6,096 bases of DNA from assembly GCA_947627965.1 (NCBI GenBank), contig CANQYA010000060.1, forward strand, positions 1 to 6,096, read 5' to 3'. The DNA is from an uncultured Bacilli bacterium. GTDB lineage: Bacteria; Bacillota_I; Bacilli_A; RF39; UBA660. A model generated the notes under the pieces. The model ran no database searches. It saw only the letters and a list, made by a program, of their open reading frames with translations, and was not told the origin of the DNA. Positions 1-6,096 of this stretch are shown in pieces (within the stretch, counting starts at the first letter, position 1; each line of letters begins with the position of its first letter). The position numbers and the translations under genes are program-made.

Positions 1-1
1 A

Positions 2-277
2 GGAACTTCTGATATTGATTATAAAGAAGCTCTTGCCCAAGAACATATTACTGGTTCCGTTGCTTATTCCGTTGTTTTAATAAGAGCTAATGAAAATGCT
101 AATGTCGAAGATATTAAGACAACAATTAAAGAAAATGTTAATCCTCGCAAATGGATTTGCGTTTGGGTAGAAGACGAAGATGTTATTGTTAAAAGTAAAG
201 GGGATTTAGTTATCTTAATTATGGTTGAAAATGAAGAAAATAGAAATCTAATTAACAAAGCATTTGATAATCTATAA
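2..277 (+). CDS. DUF4358 domain protein, C-terminal part (5' end outside window)
   Basis: An open frame runs in from the left edge and ends at a double stop (TAA TAA, 275-280), leaving 91 residues. The fragment matches my recollection of the C-terminal half of DUF4358. It has an 'AYSVVLIRA' strand (residues 21-29), a helix with NVEDIKTTIKENV (34-46), the hallmark NPRKWICV (47-54), then a 'VIVKSKGDLVILIMV' strand pair and a final helix ending KAFDNL. DUF4358 proteins are usually small secreted lipoproteins of Firmicutes with no known biochemical role; the lipoprotein signal would lie outside the window. From memory they often sit beside MBOAT and DHHW genes, as here, so a part in envelope polymer acylation is plausible but inferred. 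The family call is fairly sure; function is unknown. Confidence 0.8.
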   Translation, partial: GTSDIDYKEALAQEHITGSVAYSVVLIRANENANVEDIKTTIKENVNPRKWICVWVEDEDVIVKSKGDLVILIMVENEENRNLINKAFDNL

Positions 278-278
278 T
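252..278 (+). promoter_or_regulatory. Candidate sigma-A promoter for the MBOAT operon
   Basis: A perfect TATAAT lies at 273-278, overlapping the DUF4358 stop codons, with TTAACA (5 of 6 to TTGACA) at 252-257. The spacer is only 15 nt, shorter than the preferred 17, which weakens the call, and TATAAT-like strings are common in DNA this AT-rich. A promoter is needed somewhere here if the terminator at 288-319 works, because only ten bases separate that terminator from the MBOAT start codon. Initiation would fall near 285, so the mRNA would begin with the hairpin. Confidence 0.3.
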
Positions 279-287
279 AAATAATAA

Positions 288-319
288 AAGGGGTCTTCTA
301 ATAGATCCTTTCTTTTTTT
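288..319 (+). terminator. Rho-independent terminator after DUF4358 gene
   Basis: A 9-bp stem pairs 288-296 (AAGGGGTCT) with 303-311 (AGATCCTTT), including two G-U pairs, around a 6-nt loop (TCTAAT). It is followed by C and seven Ts (313-319). It starts ten bases after the DUF4358 stop, the normal place for an intrinsic terminator. The T-run ends immediately before the Shine-Dalgarno of the next gene, so the same sequence also forms the 5' leader of the MBOAT gene. Confidence 0.8.
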
Positions 320-325
320 GAGGTG
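320..325 (+). promoter_or_regulatory. Shine-Dalgarno that fixes the MBOAT start at ATG 330
   Basis: GAGGTG (320-325) complements the 3' end of 16S rRNA and lies four bases before ATG 330. An in-frame TTG at 318 would overlap this site and the terminator T-run and would have no ribosome site of its own, so the longer reading is rejected. Confidence 0.8.
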
Positions 326-329
326 CGAT

Positions 330-1709
330 ATGATTTTTTCTAGCATTGTATTTATATATTATTTTTTACCACTATTACTACTTATCTATTTTTTAGTACC
401 TAGTAGTTGGAAAAATTTTATCTTATTAGTTTTTAGTTTACTCTTTTACTTTTTAGGAGAACCTAAATATATCATTGTTTTAATACTATCATGTATTATT
501 AATTATTTTTTAAGTAAATTAATAGAAAAACGTAAACATAAAAAACTTTATTTAACTATTGCTTGTATATATAATATTGGACAATTATTAATCTTTAAAT
601 ACACTGACTTTTTTATTAGTAATATTAATAATCTTTTTCATAGTAATATTCCTTTTATGTATATCGTTATGCCAATAGGAATTAGTTTCTTTACTTTTCA
701 GGCTTTAGGATACGTCATCGATGTATATAAAGGTAAGCATAAAAGTGCTCCTAATCTTTTAGTTTTTATGACTTACGTATGTTTATTTCCTCAATTAATT
801 GCTGGTCCTATTGTAAGATATAGCGATATTAATAAAGAATTAGTTAGTCGTACGCATACTTTTGACAAAACTTACGAAGGAATTAAAAGATTTATTATAG
901 GATTATCTAAAAAAGTTTTATTAGCTAACGTTTTAGGTGAATTTTCTAAATCATTAGTAACCGATACTTTATTAGCTAGTTGGTTAAAACCTATTAGTTT
1001 TACTTTACAAATATATTTTGATTTTTCGGGTTATTCCGATATGGCGATAGGGTTAGGTTTAATTTTAGGATTTAGGTTCTTAGAAAACTTTAATTATCCT
1101 TTAATAGCTAAATCAATTACAGACTTTTGGCGTAGATGGCATATATCGCTATCTAGTTGGTTTAGAGATTATGTTTATATTCCTTTGGGTGGTAATAGAG
1201 TAAAAAAAATAAAATGGTTAAGAAATATTTTAATTGTTTGGTTTTTAACTGGTTTTTGGCATGGAGCTAGTTGGAACTTTATTATATGGGGATTATATTT
1301 TGGAATTTTATTAATCATAGAAAAATTATTCCTAGGTAAATATTTAGAAAAAACGAAAGTATTAAAATATATTTATACTTTATTAATTGTAGTAATTAGC
1401 TTTCTAATCTTTAATGCTAATAGTGTAAGTGAAATATTTATGAGCTTAAAAAATATGTTTATGCTTAATAATATCCCTTTAACAGATAAAGTTACTAACT
1501 ATTATTTTAGAAGTTATTTAGTATTACTAATTATTTCTATTATTTCGGCTACACCATTAATTAAAGTATTAACTACTAAAATAAAAAGTTCTAAATATAA
1601 AATAATTTTAGATATTCTAGAACCAATTACTTATTTAGGTTTATTAACTTTATCGACAGCATTTTTAATTGATGCATCGTTTAATCCTTTTTTATATTTT
1701 AGATTTTAG
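330..1709 (+). CDS. MBOAT-family O-acyltransferase (AlgI/DltB type)
   Basis: A multi-pass membrane protein of 459 residues, the usual size of AlgI-like MBOAT enzymes. The start at ATG 330 gives MIFSSIVFIYYFLP, which fits the conserved family N-terminus (M-[LI]-FSS-x-x-F), and it has a good ribosome site. About 10-12 hydrophobic segments span the protein. The two family histidines are present: H271 in the DFWRRWHISLSSWFRDY block and the invariant H311 in GFWHGASWNFIIWG. The AlgI-type PLGGNR motif lies between them (about 286-291). The family moves an acyl group, usually acetyl, across the membrane for O-acylation of a polysaccharide or teichoic acid. The DHHW partner follows 11 nt downstream, so this is an AlgI/AlgJ- or PatA/PatB-like pair. 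D-alanylation (DltB) is less likely because no dltA, dltC or dltD is visible here. The substrate cannot be told from sequence. Confidence 0.93.
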   Translation: MIFSSIVFIYYFLPLLLLIYFLVPSSWKNFILLVFSLLFYFLGEPKYIIVLILSCIINYFLSKLIEKRKHKKLYLTIACIYNIGQLLIFKYTDFFISNINNLFHSNIPFMYIVMPIGISFFTFQALGYVIDVYKGKHKSAPNLLVFMTYVCLFPQLIAGPIVRYSDINKELVSRTHTFDKTYEGIKRFIIGLSKKVLLANVLGEFSKSLVTDTLLASWLKPISFTLQIYFDFSGYSDMAIGLGLILGFRFLENFNYPLIAKSITDFWRRWHISLSSWFRDYVYIPLGGNRVKKIKWLRNILIVWFLTGFWHGASWNFIIWGLYFGILLIIEKLFLGKYLEKTKVLKYIYTLLIVVISFLIFNANSVSEIFMSLKNMFMLNNIPLTDKVTNYYFRSYLVLLIISIISATPLIKVLTTKIKSSKYKIILDILEPITYLGLLTLSTAFLIDASFNPFLYFRF

Positions 1710-1720
1710 AGGAGGTATTT

Positions 1721-2785
1721 ATGAAAAGTAAAATTATAACTATTATTTTCGCTTTATATATTTTTCTTTTTTCAATATTAGGAATAATTTTAAAAGACGA
1801 AATAATAAGCCCTACTGAACGAAGAAAACTTAAAACCTTTCCTACTTTTGAACTTAGTAGTGAATATATAAATGAAGTCGATAAATATTTCCTCGATCAC
1901 TTCCCTTTACGGGATACTTTTCGAAGTATTAAAGCTAATTTTAATTATAAAGTATTAAGAAAATTAGATAATAATGATATCTATATAAAAGATGGATATA
2001 TCTTTAAAAAAGAGTATCCCACTAATATTGCTTCTATTAATAATTTTATAAAGATTTTAAATATTAATAAAAGTAAATTAAGTCCTAGTAATAATGTCTA
2101 TTTAATGATTATTCCTGATAAAAATTATTATTTGAAAGGAAATGACTTTTTATCCATTGACTATGATTATATATATAGGGAAATGGATAAATTAGATATT
2201 AAAAATATTGATATTAGAGATTTAATGAAGTTAGAAGATTACTATAAAACAGATACTCATTGGCGAGAAGAAAGGCTTGATAAAGTAGTAAAAAGAATGA
2301 GTGAAGTAATGAATTTTAAATATAATAAAATTAATTATCAAAAAAATGTATATGATAATTTTTATGGGGTTTATTATGGAGAAGCATCCGTTAATGTTCC
2401 TAAAGAGAAATTGTTTTACTTAACTAATTATGATATAATGAACGCTAAAGTATGGTATTTAGAAAACGAAGAATTAACAAGTGTTTATAATTTAGAAAAT
2501 TTAGATAGTTTTGATAGTTATGAGGTTTATTTAGATGGAGCGAGTAGTTATATTGAAATAACGAACGATAATAGTAATACCGATCGTGAATTAGTTATCT
2601 TTAGAGATTCTTTTGGTAGTAGTATTACACCATTATTAATTAATTATTATAAAAAAATTACATTAATAGATAATAGATATATTAAAAGTTCTAATTATTT
2701 AGATTATATTACATTTGATAAACAAGATGTTATATTTATGTATAGTACCTTAATAGTTAATAATAGTGTTACTTTGAAGGGGTAG
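1721..2785 (+). CDS. DHHW-family (AlgJ/AlgX-like SGNH-fold) acetyltransferase partner
   Basis: 354 residues with an N-terminal signal anchor (about 5-24) and a long outside domain. Family landmarks appear in order: FLDHFPLRDTFRSIKA (57-72), the strand IYIKDGYIF (87-95), TDTHW (177-181), a GEASVNVP segment (220-227), and FRDSFGSS (294-301). By analogy with AlgJ/AlgX the catalytic triad would be D178, H180 and S297, so the active site looks intact. The family-name motif reads DTHW rather than DHHW; the first histidine is variable in relatives, while Asp and the second His are kept. Such proteins take the acetyl group delivered by an MBOAT protein and put it on an extracytoplasmic glycan. A strong GAGGAGG ribosome site overlaps the stop of the MBOAT gene 11 nt upstream, implying co-expression. 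Glycan target unknown. Confidence 0.88.
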   Translation: MKSKIITIIFALYIFLFSILGIILKDEIISPTERRKLKTFPTFELSSEYINEVDKYFLDHFPLRDTFRSIKANFNYKVLRKLDNNDIYIKDGYIFKKEYPTNIASINNFIKILNINKSKLSPSNNVYLMIIPDKNYYLKGNDFLSIDYDYIYREMDKLDIKNIDIRDLMKLEDYYKTDTHWREERLDKVVKRMSEVMNFKYNKINYQKNVYDNFYGVYYGEASVNVPKEKLFYLTNYDIMNAKVWYLENEELTSVYNLENLDSFDSYEVYLDGASSYIEITNDNSNTDRELVIFRDSFGSSITPLLINYYKKITLIDNRYIKSSNYLDYITFDKQDVIFMYSTLIVNNSVTLKG

Positions 2786-2795
2786 GAAAATATTT

Positions 2796-3251
2796 ATGAA
2801 AAATAAAAAAATTATATTAATTGTAGCTATGGTAGTTGTAGTATTCCTTTTAGTTATTTTATGTTTTTTAAATAAGAAACAATCTTATGAAATAGAAACC
2901 ATCATCGATAATACTTGTAAGGATATGGCTAAAGAATATTATATTGATAATGATATAACGATATATAGTTATTGCCTTGATAGTATTAAGATAGAAGTAG
3001 ATAATGAAAAATACGAATTAAAAGACTATTTATCTAGTCATAGTGAAGGGCTTTCTTATCTTATTAATAAACTTGAATATATAGAGACATACAAAGATGG
3101 AGGTACTAAATTATATCGTGATAACCAAAAAATATCTAATCAGGGTTTAACCGTAATTACTTGCAACAGCATGATAGATGTAGATAAAATAAATAATGAT
3201 ATCTATATAGGACCAAAGTCCATGTCTTATGAAGATTATTTTTGTAAATAG
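2796..3251 (+). CDS. Unknown membrane-anchored protein with four-cysteine outside domain
   Basis: I do not recognise a characterised family. The 151-residue protein has a lysine-rich start and one hydrophobic segment (about 6-25), then a polar, acidic domain expected outside the cell. C23 lies in the hydrophobic segment in VILC context, which lacks the small residue at -1 of a lipobox, so a signal anchor is more likely than a lipoprotein. The outside domain carries C41, C60, C123 and C150, enough for two disulfides. The C-terminus has a distinctive ITCN...DIYIG...YEDYFCK pattern (121-151) that I recall from short hypothetical proteins of uncultured low-GC Firmicutes; this is memory, not a search. 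It starts ten bases after the DHHW stop, with a weak ribosome site (AAGGGG at 2777-2782 or AGG at 2784-2786), and ends 17 bases before the ABC gene. It could serve the acylation pair or be unrelated. Confidence 0.8.
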   Translation: MKNKKIILIVAMVVVVFLLVILCFLNKKQSYEIETIIDNTCKDMAKEYYIDNDITIYSYCLDSIKIEVDNEKYELKDYLSSHSEGLSYLINKLEYIETYKDGGTKLYRDNQKISNQGLTVITCNSMIDVDKINNDIYIGPKSMSYEDYFCK

Positions 3252-3256
3252 AAATA

Positions 3257-3262
3257 GAGGTG
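3257..3262 (+). promoter_or_regulatory. Shine-Dalgarno that fixes the ABC ATPase start at ATG 3269
   Basis: GAGGTG (3257-3262) stands six bases before ATG 3269. An upstream in-frame GTG at 3260 falls inside the ribosome site itself and so is not a credible start. The shorter protein begins MGLILKNVSKSFG, a normal beginning for this ABC family. Confidence 0.8.
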
Positions 3263-3268
3263 TTTAAT

Positions 3269-4159
3269 ATGGGTTTAATTTTAAAAAATGTTTCTAAAAG
3301 TTTTGGTAATAAAAAAGTAGTAGATAATATATCTTTTGCTTTAGATAAACCAGGTGTTTTTGGATTACTTGGAACTAATGGAGCAGGTAAGACTACTACT
3401 ATCAGAATGCTCTTAGGAATTATAACGATGGATAGTGGCGAGATAACTTGGAATGGTGAAAAAGTAGATCGTAAAAGAGTTAATTTCGGTTATTTACCAG
3501 AAGAACGAGGAGTGTATCCTAGAACTAAAATATATGATCAATTAATGTATTTTGCTCAGTTAAAAGGAATGGATAAAACGAAAGCTAGTGAAGCTATAAA
3601 TAAATGGGCGAAAGAGTTAAAAGTTACAGAATACTTACAAATGACTGCTGAAAAATTGTCGAAAGGTAATCAACAAAAAATACAGTTTATGACAGCTATT
3701 ATTCACGATCCGGAATTAGTTGTTTTAGACGAACCTTTTTCAGGACTAGATCCTGTCAATACGGAAATATTAAAAAATATTATTATTTCTTTAGTTAAAA
3801 AAGGTAAATACGTTATTATGTCTGCTCATCAGATGGCAACGATTGAAGAATTTTGTAGTGATATATTAATTCTTAATAAAGGTAAAACCGTTTTACAAGG
3901 TAATTTAAAAGATATTAAAAATACTTATCCAGCTAATAGAGTTATAATTGATACCGAAAAAGAAATAGATGACTTAATAGAAGAAGAGGGTTTAGTTATT
4001 GAACACGTTACCGATAATAAATATACAGTAAAAATTAATTCTAGCGACCAAGCTCACGAATTACTAACTAATATTATTAAAAAGAAAATTAAAGTTAATA
4101 AATTTGAAATAATGAAACCTACTTTGAATGATATCTTTATAGAAAAGGTTGGTGAATAA
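3269..4159 (+). CDS. ABC exporter ATP-binding protein, NatA/YhaQ-like, with DUF4162-type tail
   Basis: A 296-residue cytoplasmic ATPase. Visible motifs are Walker A GTNGAGKT (35-42), the NatA-type PEERG Q-loop region (77-81), signature LSKGNQQ (130-136, the usual variant of LSGGQ in this group), Walker B VVLDEP (151-156) with D154 and catalytic E155, D-loop SGLD (158-161) and switch H187 in MSAHQM. All catalytic positions look intact. The last 75 or so residues (about 220-296), ending in KPTLNDIFIEKVGE, fit the DUF4162 domain found on Na+-efflux-type NatA and YhaQ proteins. The next gene, one base after the stop, encodes the matching permease, so the two should form a 2+2 exporter. Substrate unproven: Na+, an antimicrobial compound or a lipid are all possible for this family. 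Confidence 0.93.
   Translation: MGLILKNVSKSFGNKKVVDNISFALDKPGVFGLLGTNGAGKTTTIRMLLGIITMDSGEITWNGEKVDRKRVNFGYLPEERGVYPRTKIYDQLMYFAQLKGMDKTKASEAINKWAKELKVTEYLQMTAEKLSKGNQQKIQFMTAIIHDPELVVLDEPFSGLDPVNTEILKNIIISLVKKGKYVIMSAHQMATIEEFCSDILILNKGKTVLQGNLKDIKNTYPANRVIIDTEKEIDDLIEEEGLVIEHVTDNKYTVKINSSDQAHELLTNIIKKKIKVNKFEIMKPTLNDIFIEKVGE
4151..4155 (+). promoter_or_regulatory. Ribosome site inside the ATPase 3' end serving the permease
   Basis: GGTGA (4151-4155) lies within the last codons of the ATPase gene, five bases before ATG 4161, with a further AAGG at 4145-4148. The stop of the ATPase (4157-4159) and the permease ATG are one base apart, so translation is probably coupled. The in-frame TTG at 4149 overlaps this site and is not preferred. 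Confidence 0.55.
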
Positions 4160-4160
4160 T

Positions 4161-5393
4161 ATGCACGATATATTTACAGTAATGTCTTTTACAATGAAAG
4201 AAATGCTTAAAAGAAAATCCTTTATTATATCAACTATTATTATTTTAGTTTTAATAGTAGTTGGTTTCAATGTTCCTAATATTATTTCTAGCTTTGAAGG
4301 CGACGGCTTTAATGAAAAAATTTTACTTGTTGACTACGATAATATTTTTGAAGGTAATTTGGAAACATTAAAAAATAATGACTTAGGTTATGATTTTATT
4401 ATTGAAAATGATAATTATGAGCAGATTAAGGAAAAAATAGAAAATAATGACATTGATTCAGCTATTATAATTGCTAAAGAAAATAATGATGTTAAAATGA
4501 CTTATGTCGTTGAAACAGTCGATATCACAACTATAATTCCTGAAGATATAATGAATAGCCTTAATTCTTTATATACTAATATTCAAATTAATAAATTAGG
4601 TTTAACTCTCGAACAAATCGAAGCCATTACCCCTAATTTCTTAGTCGAATTAGAGCAAGTATCTAGTGAAGAAGCAGAGGGCGATGTCTTTGTTATAATG
4701 TTAATATCGATCGTGTTATTTTATGCTATATACTTTTGTGCTTATCAAGTATCTAGTTCGATAACTACTGAAAAAACATCAAAAATAATTGAGACATTAG
4801 TTACTTCTACTAGTCCTAGAAACATAGTTATTGGTAAAACTTTTGGAATTGGTTTAGTAGGATTAGTCCAGTTAATATTAATTGTTTTAACCGCATATAT
4901 AAGTGCTAGAGTGTTTATCGATCCTGAATTATTAAATCAAGTATTAAATATGTCTAATATTACTGTTTATCTTGGTCTTATTACAATTATCTATTTTATT
5001 TTAGGGTATGGTACTTATGCTTTCCTATATGCTTTAACTGGATCAACCGTCAGTAAACCAGAAGATATCCAACAAGCTAATGCACCAGTTGCCATCTTAT
5101 CGATGGTAGGATTTTATTTATCATATTTTACGATGATGAACCCTACTAGCAATCTTAATCTTTTCGTGTCATTATTCCCATTATCTTCACCATTCTGTAT
5201 GCCTTTTAGAATAATGATGGGCTTATCTAGTCCAGCTACTGTTTTATTGTCGATAGCCATACTAATAATTACTATTCTAGTTATTGCTAAGATTACTATA
5301 AAAATATATTCTAGTGCAATATTAAATTATGGTACTAAAATGAGTTTTAAAGATATGTTAGCTATTTATAAAGATAAAAGAAATTGTAAATAA
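4161..5393 (+). CDS. ABC-2 type permease, NatB/YhaP-like
   Basis: 410 residues from ATG 4161. The topology is typical of the NatB/ABC2_membrane_3 group: a cytoplasmic N-terminus with MLKRKSF, TM1 (about 20-41), a large outside domain (about 42-175) rich in acidic and Asn residues, then five or six more membrane spans (about 176-198, 226-248, 268-292, 308-328, a weaker one near 333-350, and 358-384). Between TM2 and TM3 is the conserved coupling segment EKTSKIIETLVTSTSPRNIV (204-223), which is expected to contact the ATPase. Later family features are SKPEDIQQANAP (298-309) and the LSSPFCMPFRIMMG block (341-354). It is the partner of the upstream ATPase. No receptor, histidine kinase or GntR-type regulator is adjacent, so neither substrate nor regulation can be read from context. 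Confidence 0.92.
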   Translation: MHDIFTVMSFTMKEMLKRKSFIISTIIILVLIVVGFNVPNIISSFEGDGFNEKILLVDYDNIFEGNLETLKNNDLGYDFIIENDNYEQIKEKIENNDIDSAIIIAKENNDVKMTYVVETVDITTIIPEDIMNSLNSLYTNIQINKLGLTLEQIEAITPNFLVELEQVSSEEAEGDVFVIMLISIVLFYAIYFCAYQVSSSITTEKTSKIIETLVTSTSPRNIVIGKTFGIGLVGLVQLILIVLTAYISARVFIDPELLNQVLNMSNITVYLGLITIIYFILGYGTYAFLYALTGSTVSKPEDIQQANAPVAILSMVGFYLSYFTMMNPTSNLNLFVSLFPLSSPFCMPFRIMMGLSSPATVLLSIAILIITILVIAKITIKIYSSAILNYGTKMSFKDMLAIYKDKRNCK

Positions 5394-5405
5394 AAGGAGT
5401 AAAAT

Positions 5406-5672
5406 ATGAAATATAGTTATAAAACAAATAATACTTGTTCAAAAGAAATAAGATTTGATTTAAATGGTGATATTGTTACTAATGTTGAATTTTTAGGAGG
5501 TGGATGTCCTGGTAATTTACAGGCAGTACCAAAATTAGTGGAAGGAATGACTGTCCAAGAAATAGAAAAACGTTTAGGGGGAATTATGTGTGGTATGAAA
5601 AATACTTCCTGTGCTAACGAATTAGTTAAAGCGGTAAAGAAAGCTTACGATGAGTCCTTACAAAAAGTATAA
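5406..5672 (+). CDS. TSCPD domain protein (TIGR03905 type)
   Basis: An 88-residue protein resembling the small stand-alone TSCPD domains named TIGR03905, related to the C-terminal region of adenosylcobalamin-dependent ribonucleotide reductase (NrdJ). Landmarks are NTCSKEI (9-15), FLGGGCPGNLQA (29-40), GMTVQEIEKRLGGI (47-60) and MCGMKNTSC (61-69). The four family cysteines (C11, C34, C62, C69) are all present and could bind metal or be redox active. The name-giving TSCPD reads TSCAN here (67-71): the Cys is kept but Pro-Asp is replaced by Ala-Asn. It is the whole family length, so not a fragment of a reductase. A clear AAGGAGT ribosome site (5394-5400) directly follows the permease stop, giving a 12-nt gap. 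The biochemical role of the stand-alone family is not known to me. Confidence 0.88.
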   Translation: MKYSYKTNNTCSKEIRFDLNGDIVTNVEFLGGGCPGNLQAVPKLVEGMTVQEIEKRLGGIMCGMKNTSCANELVKAVKKAYDESLQKV

Positions 5673-5695
5673 TTTACTTTAATAACGAGGTAGGT

Positions 5696-6096
5696 ATGAA
5701 TATAGAAAACGATATTTTTAAAAAAGCCATTCCTTTATTTCCCAAATTAATAAATTATGGTTTTATAAAAGATAAAGATATTTATAAATATTCTAAAAAT
5801 ATTATGAATGATACTTTTAAAGTTGAAATTATAATAAACGAAGATGGTCTAGTAACAGGTAAGATATACGATATTGCTTTTGGAGAAGAATATACTAACT
5901 TTAGATTATCTAACCAAGTAGGAGAGTTTGTTAATTCCGTCAAAGAAGAGTACCAAAATATTTTAAAAGATATTTGTGATAAATGCTTTAGTAAAAAATA
6001 TTTTGTCTTTAACCAAACTAATCGTCTTATTGAAATGATAAAAAATAAATATCATGATGATCCCGAATTTGTTTGGGAAAGTGATACTAGTGACGC
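5696..6096 (+). CDS. MmcQ/YjbR family protein (DUF419), 3' end outside window
   Basis: An open frame starts at ATG 5696 after GAGGTAGGT (5687-5695) and runs off the right edge, giving 133 complete codons plus two bases. The protein fits the N-terminal part of Firmicute MmcQ/YjbR proteins: IPLFPKLINYGFI (12-24), a Y-x-YSKNI strand, VEIIINEDGLVTGKIYD (43-59), EEYTNFRL (64-71), VGEFVNSVKEEYQNIL (75-90) and DICDKC (92-97). After this comes a linker helix with RLIEMIKNKYHDDPEFVW (110-127). The YjbR-like alpha/beta domain, sometimes called DNA-binding by structural analogy, would normally follow outside the window. It lies 23 nt after the TSCPD gene and probably shares its transcript. Function in the cell is not established. 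Confidence 0.8.
   Translation, partial: MNIENDIFKKAIPLFPKLINYGFIKDKDIYKYSKNIMNDTFKVEIIINEDGLVTGKIYDIAFGEEYTNFRLSNQVGEFVNSVKEEYQNILKDICDKCFSKKYFVFNQTNRLIEMIKNKYHDDPEFVWESDTSD

Noticed and set aside
64..258. Reverse-strand open frame of 64 codons
   Set aside because: It lies entirely antisense to the DUF4358 coding frame, which matches a known family; the reverse reading is a low-complexity hydrophobic and Ser/Thr string.
318..329. Longer MBOAT start at TTG 318
   Set aside because: It overlaps the terminator T-run and the ribosome site; ATG 330 has proper spacing and gives the conserved family N-terminus.
330..2785. A dlt (teichoic acid D-alanylation) operon
   Set aside because: No dltA ligase, dltC carrier or dltD is visible, and the second protein carries DHHW/AlgJ landmarks rather than those of DltD.
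1970..3209. Exact 18-base repeat at 1970-1987 and 3192-3209, encoding NNDIYI in both proteins
   Set aside because: It reads in the same frame in two unrelated AT-rich genes and does not extend further; biased codon use and chance explain it better than duplication.
3260..3268. Longer ATPase start at GTG 3260
   Set aside because: The GTG is part of the GAGGTG ribosome site for ATG 3269.
3345..3505. ATPase Q-loop region reading PEERG without the usual glutamine, as a possible defect
   Set aside because: PEERG at this place is normal for the NatA/DUF4162 group, and all other catalytic motifs are intact.
4064..4270. Reverse-strand open frame of 68 codons over the ATPase/permease junction
   Set aside because: It is antisense to two well-supported genes, has no recognisable domain and is rich in Ile, Lys, Phe and Asn as expected from AT-rich shadow frames.
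330..5672. Mycoplasma-type genetic code (TGA as Trp), suspected from low G+C
   Set aside because: All Trp codons in the complete genes are TGG and no in-frame TGA occurs. The lack of TGA among the seven stops seen is too small a sample to mean much.

Overview
The window is very AT-rich (roughly a quarter to 30% G+C by eye). Leu is mostly TTA and Arg mostly AGA. Shine-Dalgarno sites are strong (GAGGTG, GAGGAGG, AAGGAG) and intergenic gaps are short. All complete genes use the standard code: Trp is TGG, there is no in-frame TGA, and every stop seen is TAA or TAG. Together with the protein families this suggests a low-GC Firmicute or Bacilli-type bacterium, perhaps one of the uncultured gut lineages near Erysipelotrichia/RF39/Mycoplasmatota. 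That placement is inference from composition and gene content only.

Layout: all genes are on the + strand. (1) 2-277 is the 3' end of a DUF4358 gene, followed by an intrinsic terminator (288-319). (2) 330-2785 holds an MBOAT O-acyltransferase of the AlgI/DltB type and a DHHW/AlgJ-like SGNH-fold partner. This is the classic two-part machine for O-acetylating an extracytoplasmic polymer. (3) 2796-3251 encodes a small membrane-anchored protein of unknown function whose outside domain has four cysteines. (4) 3269-5393 is a NatA/NatB-type (YhaQ/YhaP-like) ABC exporter: an ATPase with a DUF4162-like tail and an ABC-2 permease, one nucleotide apart. (5) 5406-5672 is a small four-cysteine TSCPD-domain protein (TIGR03905 type). 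(6) 5696 to the window end is an MmcQ/YjbR-family gene cut by the window edge.

From the MBOAT gene onward the gaps are 1-23 nt with no convincing terminator, so genes 330-6096 could be one long transcript. Functionally there are probably two blocks: an envelope O-acylation block (DUF4358, MBOAT, DHHW, perhaps the 151-residue protein) and an exporter plus housekeeping block. The parts least explained by known biology are the substrate of the acylation pair, the role of DUF4358 beside it, and the cysteine-containing 151-residue protein. No mobile element, CRISPR array, tRNA or rRNA was seen, and no gene-free stretch exceeds 300 bases.
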